64,000 nt of DNA from Cherax quadricarinatus (lineage: Eukaryota; Arthropoda; Malacostraca; Decapoda; Parastacidae), in the NCBI RefSeq assembly GCF_038502225.1, contig NC_091301.1, positions 15,454,117 through 15,518,116 of the forward strand, in the 5' to 3' direction. Both the position numbers and the translations under genes were made by a program. This document shows, in pieces, positions 10,994 to 22,303 of the stretch (its first letter is position 1; the number at the start of each line of letters is the position of its first letter). The notes below the pieces were generated by a model. The model was not told the origin of the DNA, made no database searches, and was given only the letters and a program-made list of their open reading frames with translations.

Positions 10994-11756
10994 GATGCAG
11001 GTGATACAAGTGTCTCACTAGTAGTGAGGCAAGTGAGATAAGTGTCTCACTAGTAGTGAGGCAAGTGAGATAAGTGTCTCACTAGTAGTGAGGCAAGTGA
11101 GATAAGTGTCTCACTAGTAGTGATGCAGGTGATACAAGTGTCTCACTAGTAGTGAGGCAAGTGAGATAAGTGTCTCACTAGTAGTGATGCAGGTGATACA
11201 AGTGTCTCACTAGTAGTGAGGCAAGTGAGATAAGTGTCTCACTAGTAGTGATGCAAGTGAGACAAGCATCTCACTAGTAGTGATACAGGTGAGACAAGTG
11301 TCTCACTTGTAGTAATGCAAGTGAGACAATTATCTCACTAGTAGTCATGCAGGTGATACAAGTGTCTCACTAGTAGTGAGGCAAGTGAGATAAGTGTCTC
11401 ACTAGTAGTGATGCAAGTGAGACAAGTGTCTCACTAGTAGTGAGGCAAGTGAGATAAGTGTCTCACTAGTAGTGATGCAGGTGATACAAGTGTCTCACTA
11501 GTAGTGATGCAAGTGAGACAAGTATCTCACTAGTAGTGATACAGGTGAGACAAGTGTCTCACTTGTAGTAATGCAAGTGAGACAATTATCTCACTAGTAG
11601 TCATGCAGGTGATACAAGTGTCTCACTAGTAGTGAGGCAAGTGAGATAAGTGTCTCACTAGTAGTGAGGCAAGTGAGACAAGTGTCTCACTAGTAGTGAT
11701 GCAAGTGAGACAAGTGTCTCACTAGTAGTGATGCAGGTGATACAAATATCTGACAC
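10994..11756. repeat. 32-bp minisatellite with a palindromic core, about 24 copies
   Basis: The unit is GTGTCTCACTAGTAGTGAGG then CAAGTGAGATAA, with variants GATGCAGGTGATACAA and GATGCAAGTGAGACAA. Each unit contains CTCACTAGTAGTGAG, a near-perfect palindrome. Variants recur in blocks (11341-11640 repeats an earlier series), indicating higher-order duplication. Confidence 0.93.
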
Positions 11757-11761
11757 CCTGG

Positions 11762-13299
11762 TGAGAGACACGCCTGGTTCACCTTACACAAGCCACCTCT
11801 GAGGTACTATGTGAGACACGCCTGGTTCACCTTACACAAGCCACCTCTGAGGTACTATGTGAGACACGCCTGGTTCGCCTTACACAAGCCACCTCTGAGG
11901 TACTATGTGAGACACGCCTGGTTCGCCTTACACAAGCCACCTCTGAGGTACTATGTGAGACACGCCTGGTTCGCCTTACACAAGCCACCTCTGAGGTACT
12001 ATGTGAGACACGCCTGGTTCGCCTTACACAAGCCACCTCTGAGGTACTATGTGAGACACGCCTGGTTCGCCTTACACAAGCCACCTCTGAGGTACTATGT
12101 GAGACACGCCTGGTTCGCCTTACACAAGCCACCTCTGAGGTACTATGTGAGACACGCCTGGTTCGCCTTACACAAGCCACCTCTGAGGTACTATGTGAGA
12201 CACGCCTGGTTCGCCTTACACAAGCCACCTCTGAGGTACTATGTGAGACACGCCTGGTTCGCCTTACACAAGCCACCTCTGAGGTACTATGTGAGACACG
12301 CCTGGTTCGCCTTACACAAGCCACCTCTGAGGTACTATGTGAGACACGCCTGGTTCGCCTTACACAAGCCACCTCTGAGGTACTATGTGAGACACGCCTG
12401 GTTCGCCTTACACAAGCCACCTCTGAGGTACTATGTGAGACACGCCTGGTTCGCCTTACACAAGCCACCTCTGAGGTACTATGTGAGACACGCCTGGTTC
12501 GCCTTACACAAGCCACCTCTGAGGTACTATGTGAGACACGCCTGGTTCGCCTTACACAAGCCACCTCTGAGGTACTATGTGAGACACGCCTGGTTCGCCT
12601 TACACAAGCCACCTCTGAGGTACTATGTGAGACACGCCTGGTTCGCCTTACACAAGCCACCTCTGAGGTACTATGTGAGACACGCCTGGTTCGCCTTACA
12701 CAAGCCACCTCTGAGGTACTATGTGAGACACGCCTGGTTCGCCTTACACAAGCCACCTCTGAGGTACTATGTGAGACACGCCTGGTTCGCCTTACACAAG
12801 CCACCTCTGAGGTACTATGTGAGACACGCCTGGTTCGCCTTACACAAGCCACCTCTGAGGTACTATGTGAGACACGCCTGGTTCGCCTTACACAAGCCAC
12901 CTCTGAGGTACTATGTGAGACACGCCTGGTTCGCCTTACACAAGCCACCTCTGAGGTACTATGTGAGACACGCCTGGTTCACCTTACACAAGCCACCTCT
13001 GAGGTACTATGTGAGACACGCCTGGTTCACCTTACACAAGCCACCTCTGAGGTACTATGTGAGACACGCCTGGTTCACCTTACACAAGCCACCTCTGAGG
13101 TACTATGTGAGACACGCCTGGTTCACCTTACACAAGCCACCTCTGAGGTACTATGTGAGACACGCCTGGTTCACCTTACACAAGCCACCTCTGAGGTACT
13201 ATGTGAGACACGCCTGGTTCACCTTACACAAGCCACCTCTGAGGTACTATGTGAGACACGCCTGGTTCACCTTACACAAGCCCACCTCTGAGGTACTAT
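11762..13299. repeat. 48-bp minisatellite, about 32 copies
   Basis: The unit is GTGAGACACGCCTGG then TTCRCCTTACACAAGCC then ACCTCTGAGGTACTAT. Because 48 is a multiple of three and the unit lacks stops, long frames appear on both strands (496 and 373 codons). The copies are identical except at one base: TTCACC in the first two and last seven or so units, TTCGCC in the central block. There is no start context, splice signal or non-repetitive flank to support a gene. Confidence 0.97.
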
Positions 13300-14085
13300 G
13301 ACCCTGATATTCTCACACACAAAGTTCAAAGTAAAAATCTATTCTATAAACAAAAAAAAATGAAATACCTCACATACATGACTTGTAATTACCGTTGTTG
13401 TACGCTTGTGGATGGCGAACTCTAGCTCCCGGTCCTGCCCATAAGCATTCAATCAACACAATACAGCTTTCTCTTCAACCCACCATCCCCTGTTTTGATC
13501 CAAGAAATTGGAGCTACCCTTCTCTGTATTCATACCCGACTACCTCTTTCACAAGACAGACGGAGGTTCGAACCTGAAGCAAACCAGTGCGTTAACCACT
13601 GTACCTTGCTGGCTGCCAGTTTCAGCACTGACTCGCCAGGGGATTCGAATCCCGTCCTGAGAGTTGTTGACGATCGTCTCCCCGTTTCCCTTAGGGTTTA
13701 CCGATTTCCTATATTGTAATACAGTAAAATTCATTATTGAGTAGGGGAGCGCTAAACCCTTAGGTAACAGCGTTATTACAGAAATTCACAGCATTAAACA
13801 CACTCACTACTACTGTTACGTATTTCCAGTTACAGCCATAACAATTGCAACCAACATTATAAACGTTCACGACAACAACAATCACCACCACTCTTACTTA
13901 TTCCCAATTACAGCTTTAACAACACTTACAACCAATACAAACATTCACAACCACAACTATCAGAGATTACGTCACTTGAGCGTGACCAGGATCTCTGGTG
14001 ACATCAGGTGACCTCTGAGAGCGAAGACAAGGTCATCTCCCTCCAGAGGTCGTCTCCTGACCCGGAAGGATAAGTAGCAACCATG
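13300..14085. other. Non-coding stretch
   Basis: Apart from the SINE head at 13556-13620 I see no gene. Around 13480-13550 there is a diverged piece of the common dispersed repeat containing GGAGCTACC. Confidence 0.4.
13556..13620 (-). repeat. tRNA-derived SINE head (fragment)
   Basis: The minus strand has TACAGTGGTTAACGCACTGG (box A region) and GGTTCGAACCTCC (box B). No body or tail is visible. Confidence 0.55.
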
Positions 14086-14087
14086 AC

Positions 14088-14345
14088 CTTTAATAAGAAC
14101 ATAAGAATATAAAAAAGAAGGAACACTGCAGCAGGCCTACTGGCCCATACGAGGCAGGTCCAAGTCTCCTAACGTCTTAAGCCAGTGATCCAACCTAGTC
14201 AGGTCAGGTTACATTCACTTAAGGAAGGAGCTGGTCAGGTCCAACTCATACCCACCCACACCCACTCATGTATTTATCTAACCTATTTTTAAACGCACAC
14301 AACGTTTGGGAGTGCCCATAACCCTAGTACTTATAAGTTAAATGA
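14088..14345 (-). mobile_element. 3' end of a CR1-like LINE with TTCTTATG tail
   Basis: The minus strand ends GGCCTGCTGCAGTG, a T-rich block and repeated TTCTTATG-like octamers. This matches the tail of the insertion at 37066-37505. Short octamer-type tails are typical of CR1 elements. Confidence 0.7.
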
Positions 14346-14643
14346 TGTCGAACTTAGCCATACAGATTGCGAAAAGGACTTGGAGGTTATGGTGAGCAGC
14401 AACCTTAAACCAAGACAGCAATGCCTAAGCGTACGTAATAAGGCAAATAGATTACTGGGATTTATATCAAGAAGTGTAAGCAACAGAAGTCCAGAGGTTA
14501 TACTGCAGCTTTATACATCATTAGTCAGGCCTCACCTAGATTATGCAGCTCAGTTCTGGTCTCCATTTTACAGAATGGACATAATTCGTTAGAAAACATT
14601 CAGCGTAGGATGACTAAATTAATACATAGCATTAGAAATCTTG
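14346..14643 (+). pseudogene. CR1-like LINE reverse-transcriptase C-terminal fragment
   Basis: The plus strand encodes CEKDLEVMVSSNLKP, then NKANRLLGFISRSVSNRSP, then LYTSLVRPHLDYAAQFWSP. This is the thumb/C-terminal block that follows the catalytic motif in CR1-type enzymes. It is cut off where a hammerhead-type fold-back begins (14644). Confidence 0.8.
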
Positions 14644-14870
14644 TAGATGAATGGTTCAGAGAACCGACATGTTGATAAATTAGACACATGTGCAACTCTT
14701 GGGTATCTTTATTGAGGAAACGTTTCGCCACACAGTGGCTTCATCAGTCCATACAAAGGAGAATCTTGAAGAACAGGAGGAGAATGAGGTAATCAGTCCC
14801 TCAACCTTGAGTCGATGTGGTCAGTCCATCAATCTTGAATAGAATACGGCATACGTCTCTGAATTTCATA
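14644..14870 (-). mobile_element. Hammerhead-bearing repeat arm of a Penelope-like element
   Basis: The segment shares its first ~220 bp with the fold-back at 46374-46658. It opens with a GGTTC/GAACC hairpin (14653-14665), and on the minus strand carries CTGATGA (14747-14741), a GCCAC/GTGGC hairpin and GAAAC (14726-14722). It joins an inverted piece of the PLE coding end at about 14857. Confidence 0.7.
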
Positions 14871-14916
14871 AGATGATTGGTGGAAACCAATCATCTTATG
14901 AAATTCAGAGACGCCC
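14857..14916. repeat. Perfect hairpin at the PLE inversion point
   Basis: Two perfectly complementary 28-bp arms (14857-14884 and 14889-14916, approximate) start CGTCTCTGAATTTC and end GAAATTCAGAGACG with a 4-base loop. The right arm is the start of the surviving PLE coding sequence, so the left arm is an inverted duplicate of it. Confidence 0.8.
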
Positions 14917-15074
14917 AATTAGTGATAAAAGAAACTAATTTCCGCACACGCAAGTGCCTTGAATCAGCACTGATCGCTGTTTCGAATACAATTAAACAAA
15001 ACAACGGCAGCTTCACCATCTCCGAAGTCTTAGCAAGAATCCTCCTGAAAACAGTAAACCCTGCCATCACATAG
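14892..15074 (+). pseudogene. Penelope-like element, C-terminal endonuclease remnant
   Basis: The frame reads FRDAQLVIKETNFRTRKCLE, SALIAVSNTIKQNNGSFTIS, then EVLARILLKTVNP and a stop. The block with ETNFRTRKCLES followed by NP resembles the end of the GIY-YIG endonuclease of Penelope-like retroelements, which carries a conserved Arg/Glu pair. The reverse-transcriptase part is absent. The 3' flank contains a (CTA)n tract, the GAACATCGAAATGGTA block and a hammerhead-like repeat. The GIY-YIG assignment is from memory of the family; a profile search would settle it. Confidence 0.55.
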
Positions 15075-15241
15075 TCTCTCCTGTTATACTACACAAAGCA
15101 CAGAGAGTGAACACTGAAACAAGCTGCCTCATTCCAGTTTATATTTGTCCAACCTATTTTTATGTTACCCAAGTAATAGCTTTTATATCCTTTTACTCAT
15201 GTACGAATTAATTGCTCTACCATATTGTATTACTTTTGTCA

Positions 15242-15272
<31 letters not shown>

Positions 15273-15354
15273 CACTAGTGAACATCGAAATGGTACCTCA
15301 CTAGTATTCACCTCACTCTGAGCCTTTATATACCCTCTGTGTCCATGTATTGTT
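15075..15354 (+). mobile_element. PLE 3' untranslated region
   Basis: Follows the stop of the endonuclease remnant and contains a (CTA)n tract (15246-15275) and GAACATCGAAATGG (15284-15297). That phrase recurs at the outer edge of the fold-back at 30.26 kb, tying the fold-backs to this element. Confidence 0.5.
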
Positions 15355-15438
15355 TGTAATGGCTTGATAAAGCTCCTGGAGAGCGAAACGTTGCCACAAT
15401 AAATGTCACATTAGTTGCACTTGTGTCCTTTTACTTTA
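15355..15438 (+). mobile_element. Single hammerhead-like repeat arm (PLE terminal repeat)
   Basis: A single copy of the arm that forms the palindrome 1036-1200: TTGATAA, GCTC/GAGC hairpin, CGAAACG, then a tail ending TTGTGTCCTTTTAC. It directly abuts the first unit of the 25-bp minisatellite. Confidence 0.65.
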
Positions 15439-15440
15439 CA

Positions 15441-18400
15441 GACAGTACTGGTGATGGTGATCAATGACAGTACTGGTGATGGTGATCAATGGCAGTACTT
15501 TTGATGGTGATCAATGACAGTACTGGTGATGGTGATCAATGACAGTACTGGTGATGGTGATCAATGACAGTACTGGTGATGATGATCAATGACGGTACTG
15601 GTGATGGTGATCAACGACAGTACTGGTGATGGTGATCAATGACAGTACTGGTGATGGTGATCAATGACAGTACTGGTGATGATGATCAATGACAGTACTG
15701 GTGATGGTGATCAATGACAGTACTGGTGATGGTGATCAATGACAGTACTGGTGATGGTGATCAATGACAGTACTGGTGATGGTGATCAATGACAGTACTG
15801 GTGATGGTGATCAATGACAGTACTGGTGATGGTGATCAATGACAGTACTGGTGATGGTGATCAATGGCAGTACTGGTGATGGTGATCAATGACAGTACTG
15901 GTGATGGTGATCAATGACAGTACTGGTGATGGTGATCAATGACAGTACTGGTGATGATGATCAATGACGGTACTGGTGATGGTGATCAACGACAGTACTG
16001 GTGATGGTGATCAATGACAGTACTGGTGATGGTGATCAATGACAGTACTGGTGATGATGATCAATGACAGTACTGGTGATGGTGATCAATGGCAGTACTG
16101 GTGATGGTGATCAATGACAGTACTGGTGATGGTGATCAATGACAGTACTGGTGATGGTGATCAATGACAGTACTGGTGATGGTGATCAATGACAGTACTG
16201 GTGATGATGATCAATGACAGTACTGGTGATGGTGATCAATGGCAGTACTGGTGATGGTGATCAATGACAGTACTGACGATGGTGATCAATGACAGTACTG
16301 GTGATGGTGATCAATGACAGTACTGGTGATGGTGATCAATGACAGTACTGGTGATGGTGATCAATGACAGTACTGGTGATGGTGATCAATGACAGTACTG
16401 GTGATGGTGATCAATGACAGTACTGGTGATGGTGATCAATGACAGTACTGGTGATGATGATCAATGACAGTACTGGTGATGGTGATCAATGACAGTACTG
16501 GTGATGGTGATCAATGACAGTACTGGTGATGGTGATCAATGACAGTACTGGTGATGATGATCAATGACAGTACTGGTGATGGTGATCAATGACAGTGCTG
16601 GTGATGGTGATCAATGACAGTACTGGTGATGGTGATCAATGGCAGTACTGGTGATGGTGATCAATGACAGTACTGGTGATGGTGATCAATGACAGTACTG
16701 GTGATGGTGATCTGGTGATGATGATCAATGACAGTACTGGTGATGGTGATCAATGACAGTACTGGTGATGATCAATGATCAATGATCAATGACAGTACAG
16801 TACTGGTGATGGTGATCAATGACAGTACTGGTGATGGTGATCAATGACAGTACTGGTGATGGTGATCAATGACAGTACTGGTGATGATCAATGATCAATG
16901 ACAGTACTGGTGATGGTGATCAATGACAGTACTGGTGATGGTGATCAATGACAGTACTGGTGATGGTGATCAATGACAGTACTGGTGATGGTGATCAATG
17001 ACAGTACTGGTGATGGTGATCAATGACAGTACTGGTGATGGTGATCAATGACAGTACTGGTGATGGTGATCAATGACAGTACTGGTGATGATGATCAATA
17101 CTGGTGATGGTGATCTGGTGAATGACAGTACTGGTGATGGTGATCAATGACAGTACTGGTGATGGTGATCAATGACAGTACTGGTGATGGTGATCAATGA
17201 CAGTACTGGTGATGATGATCAATGACAGTACTGGTGATGGTGATCAATGACAGTACTGGTGATGGTGATCAATGACAGTACTGGTGATGGTGATCAATGA
17301 CAGTACTGGTGATGATGATCAATGACAGTACTGGTGATGGTGATCAATGACAGTACTGGTGATGGTGATCAATGACAGTACTGGTGATGGTGATCAATGA
17401 CAGTACTGGTGATGGTGATCAATGACAGTACTGGTGATGGTGATCAATGACAGTACTGGTGATGGTGATCAATGACAGTACTGGTGATGGTGATCAATGA
17501 CAGTACTGGTGATGGTGATCAATGACAGTACTGGTGATGGTGATCAATGACAGTACTGGTGATGGTGATCAATGACAGTACTGGTGATGGTGATCAATGA
17601 CAGTACTGGTGATGGTGATCAATGACAGTACTGGTGATGGTGATCAATGACAGTACTGGTGATGGTGATCAATGACAGTACTGGTGATGGTGATCAATGA
17701 CAGTACTGGTGATGATGATCAATGACAGTACTGGTGATGGTGATCAATGACAGTACTGGTGATGGTGATCAATGACAGTACTGGTGATGGTGATCAATGA
17801 CAGTACTGGTGATGATGATCAATGACAGTACTGGTGATGGTGATCAATGACAGTACTGGTGATGGTGATCAATGACAGTACTGGTGATGGTGATCAATGA
17901 CAGTACTGGTGATGGTGATCAATGACAGTACTGGTGATGGTGATCAATGACAGTACTGGTGATGGTGATCAATGACAGTACTGGTGATGGTGATCAATGA
18001 CAGTACTGGTGATGATGATCAATGACAGTACTGGTGATGGTGATCAATGACAGTACTGGTGATGGTGATCAATGGCAGTACTGGTGATGGTGATCAATGA
18101 CAGTACTGGTGATGATGATCAATGTCAGTACTGGTGATGGTGATCAATGACAGTACTGGTGATGATGATCAATGACAGTACTGGTGATGGTGATCAATGA
18201 CAGTACTGGTGATGATGATCAATGACAGTACTGGTGATGGTGATCAATGACAGTACTGGTGATGGTGATCAATGACAGTACTGGTGATGGTGATCAATGA
18301 CAGTACTGGTGATGATGATCAATGACAGTACTGGTGATGGTGATCAATGACAGTACTGGTGATGGTGATCAGTGACAGTACTGGTGATGGTGATCAATGA

Positions 18401-20352
18401 CAGTACTGGTGATGATGATCAATGACAGTACTGGTGATGGTGATCAATGACAGTACTGGTGATGGTGATCAATGACAGTACTGGTGATGGTGATCAATGA
18501 CAGTACTGGTGATGATGATCAATGACAGTACTGGTGATGGTGATCAATGACAGTACTGGTGATGGTGATCAATGACAGTACTGGTGATGGTGATCAATGA
18601 CAGTACTGGTGATGATGATCAATGACAGTACTGGTGATGGTGATCAATGACAGTACTGGTGATGGTGATCAATGACAGTACTGGTGATGGTGATCAATGA
18701 CAGTACTGGTGATGATGATCAATGACAGTACTGGATCAATGACAGATGGTGATCAATGACAGTACTGGTGATGGTGATCAATGACAGTACTGGTGATGGT
18801 GATCAATGACAGTACTGGTGATGGTGATCAATGACAGTACTGGTGATGGTGATCAATGACAGTACTGGTGATGGTGATCAATGACAGTACTGGTGATGGT
18901 GATCAATGACAGTACTGGTGATGGTGATCAATGACAGTACTGGTGATGGTGATCAATGACAGTACTGGTGATGGTGATCAATGACAGTACTGGTGATGGT
19001 GATCAATGACAGTACTGGTGATGGTGATCAATGACAGTACTGGTGATGGTGATCAATGACAGTACTGGTGATGGTGATCAATGACAGTACTGGTGATGGT
19101 GATCAATGACAGTACTGGTGATGGTGATCAATGACAGTACTGGTGATGGTGATCAATGACAGTACTGGTGATGGTGATCAATGACAGTACTGGTGATGGT
19201 GATCAATGACAGTACTGGTGATGGTGATCAATGACAGTACTGGTGATGGTGATCAATGACAGTACTGGTGATGGTGATCAATGACAGTACTGGTGATGGT
19301 GATCAATGACAGTACTGGTGATGGTGATCAATGACAGTACTGGTGATGGTGATCAATGACAGTACTGGTGATGGTGATCAATGACAGTACTGGTGATGGT
19401 GATCAATGACAGTACTGGTGATGGTGATCAATGACAGTACTGGTGATGGTGATCAATGACAGTACTGGTGATGGTGATCAATGACAGTACTGGTGATGGT
19501 GATCAATGACAGTACTGGTGATGGTGATCAATGACAGTACTGGTGATGGTGATCAATGACAGTACTGGTGATGGTGATCAATGACAGTACTGGTGATGGT
19601 GATCAATGACAGTACTGGTGATGGTGATCAATGACAGTACTGGTGATGGTGATCAATGACAGTACTGGTGATGGTGATCAATGACAGTACTGGTGATGGT
19701 GATCAATGACAGTACTGGTGATGATCAATGACAGTACTGACGATGGTGATCAATGACAGTACTGGTGATGGTGATCAATGACAGTACTGACGATGGTGAT
19801 CAATGACAGTACTGGTGATGGTGATCAATGACAGTACTGGTGATGGTGATCAATGACAGTACTGGTGATGGTGATCAATGACAGTACTGGTGATGGTGAT
19901 CAATGACAGTACTGGTGATGGTGATCAATGACAGTACTGGTGATGGTGATCAATGACAGTACTGGTGATGGTGATCAATGACAGTACTGGTGATGGTGAT
20001 CAATGACAGTACTGGTGATGGTGATCAATGACAGTACTGGTGATGGTGATCAATGACAGTACTGGTGATGGTGATCAATGACAGTACTGGTGATGGTGAT
20101 CAATGACAGTACTGGTGATGGTGATCAATGACAGTACTGGTGATGGTGATCAATGACAGTACTGGTGATGATGATCAATGACAGTACTGGTGATGGTGAT
20201 CAATGACAGTACTGGTGATGGTGATCAATGACAGTACTGGTGATGATGATCAATGACAGTACTGGTGATGGTGATCAATGACAGTACTGGTGATGGTGAT
20301 CAATGACAGTACTGGTGATGATGATCAATGACTATACTGACGATGGTGATCA
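15441..20352. repeat. 25-bp minisatellite, about 195 copies
   Basis: The consensus unit is GACAGTACTGGTGATGG then TGATCAAT, with a TGATCA palindrome in each. Variants (GATGATGA, GGCAGTACTGG, short deletions) mark higher-order structure. At 18.2-18.72 kb the GATGATGA variant recurs every fourth unit (100 bp). From 18.75 to 19.72 kb about 39 units are identical. Units are not a multiple of three and no long frame results. Confidence 0.98.
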
Positions 20353-20990
20353 AACACTAGTTTTCACCCGAATTATTTTCTGCTCCTTTTCCTCCAACTT
20401 CTTTTTTTTAAACATTTCGCTCATAACACGAGAACGCCTCATCTGATCGGCATAAAATTTACAACGCTGGGCAAGATTCTTGTTGGACTCGTTGCCAGCA
20501 TCCTGGAATGGCTCTTATTTTCCCCTCGGTGCCACAGCCTCAAACATTTCAACACAACGAAGTGTAACTTAAGTATATTGGAACACATCTCTTGGCTCTA
20601 TGTGTACAGTAAGTGCTTATTTTTTATTCCAGTTTAACCACGTTAAATGTATTGGAATTTACCTCTTAAGAATGGCTTCAGTATTTAATGGGTGATTCGT
20701 CTTCTGGCCAGGACAGTAACCATAAAATTTGTGTGTAGGATAATTTGTCAACGTAATCAATTAGTTTATATAACTTGGAAGTTGAATCCGTGCTATGAAG
20801 AATGCCTTTTCTGATCAGATTTAGACTTGCAGCCGTAGTGTGTTTACCCAGAAAGCAACGTTCACAGTGCTACTGGGATCCATGAATCCCAATCTGTCAG
20901 TTTTATTTAATAGTGATACCTCCTCTTATAGACCTTAGAACAGTCAGGCTATTGCAATACTGTCGCAAACAGGCGATCATAATACTGCAG
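20353..20990. other. Non-coding stretch
   Basis: No gene or repeat recognised between the minisatellite and the next fold-back. Confidence 0.35.
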
Positions 20991-20991
20991 A

Positions 20992-21301
20992 ACAAGCCAC
21001 ATAGGGATGGAAGTCTTTACCGCTAGATCTTTCACAGTCTCGCGCGTCGTCAGGAGCTATGCAATGTTGCAAGAACAACAGCAGATAGGTGAGGAAATCA
21101 TTACTGTGGCAAGACAGAAGAATATCAACTGTGGCTCAGGCACAGAGTACCTGGTCTGCAGTTGATACGTTTCTATTTTGCATCAGAAAAGATTTCCTCA
21201 CCTATCTGTTGCTGGTCTTGCAGAATTGCATAGCTCCTGACGACGCGCGAGACTGTGAAAGATCTAGAAGTAAAGATTTCTATTCCTATGTGGCTTGTTG
21301 T
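20992..21301. mobile_element. Fold-back element, about 110-bp arms
   Basis: Left arm 20992-21101 and right arm 21191-21301 are inverted copies (AACAAGCCACATAGG to CCTATGTGGCTTGTT). The spacer has its own short inverted repeat. Each arm, read outward, has GCTC, CTGACGA, then GAAAG, matching the CTGANGA and GAAA blocks of the other fold-backs, but half of stem II appears lost. Confidence 0.8.
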
Positions 21302-21719
21302 GTATTCAGGCTGATATATGTCATCAGGAGGTTGACTCGGTAAGTTTACACGATGTTGGTGAAAAGTCGAAATTTCAGTTAAATTGGGTGGAGAACCTTT
21401 TTTCTGCCCAGGGCCATTTACATATTTATAACACCATTCGCGGGCTATGCAAAATTATCAACTTGTATATTTGGTCAAACATTTAATTAACTCACGCTTA
21501 ATATGATGGCTGGAGCTGCTTCTCTTTGGTGAGGCGTTGTGATGTTAGCTGGTATTGATGATGTTGCTACTCGCAACTGCTCTTCCAGGTTTGCGTCAGT
21601 CAGTCTGGAGTGCAGTCGACTCTGCGATGGTAAGCTAAAAGGTATCTTCATAATTCTGTATACTTATTTGGAAGGGTTAATATAAATTTATATTGCTATG
21701 AATTTCGAGTCCCGCCTAC
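21302..21719. other. Non-coding stretch
   Basis: No gene recognised. Confidence 0.35.
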
Positions 21720-21724
21720 AGTTG

Positions 21725-21800
21725 CCTTGGCAGGGCCTGACCAAAGGATTTCGCCGGTTTTGTACGGCCCGCGGGCCGGACGATCGCCCACCCTTGGTTT
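21725..21800. mobile_element. Possible DNA-transposon terminus (hAT-like)
   Basis: The phrase GGCCCGCGGGCCGGA followed by TCGCCCACCC resembles the terminal region of hAT-type elements in animal genomes. No partner terminus or transposase is visible, so this is a weak call. Confidence 0.35.
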
Positions 21801-22194
21801 AGAGCAATTGCTGGAAAATGACATTTCAGATGGACTTCAAACCTGCAGTGGCAGACAGGTACACTGACTCCCCCCACCCAACGCTCACGTCACCCCTCCT
21901 TCCTCTACCACCTACTCTCCCTCCCTCCCTCACTCCTTCCCGTCTGTCCTTCGTTCCCTCCCACCCCTTCATCTCGCACTGCTTCCCACCCTTCCCTCCA
22001 TTCATCCCTCCCTCCCTTCCTCCCTCAGGCCCCGGCCCGGGGTCCCTCCCCTGGGTCGTCAACACTTTCCCTTTCTTACATCTTAACCTTCTGAGCGAGG
22101 TGTTCCATAATGTATCGTACCTTTTCCTTTCATCTCGACTTCTCAGTGAGTTTTGTTCATGCAACAGACCCCGGGGTCACGTGCTTTGTTTGTT

Positions 22195-22196
<2 letters not shown>

Positions 22197-22288
<92 letters not shown>

Positions 22289-22303
22289 TGTGTGTGTGTG
22301 TGT
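22197..22303. repeat. (GT)n microsatellite at the LINE 3' end
   Basis: About 53 GT units with one GG interruption, directly against the 3' end of the minus-strand LINE 22304-23693. Confidence 0.97.

Noticed and set aside
11811..13301. 496-codon open frame of VRHAWFALHKPPLRYY repeats (and 373 codons on the other strand)
   Set aside because: Both follow from a stop-free 48-bp tandem unit. No non-repetitive coding flank, no codon-level selection, and both strands are open.
15441..20352. CRISPR-like array
   Set aside because: Units are contiguous with no unique spacers, and the context is a eukaryotic genome.
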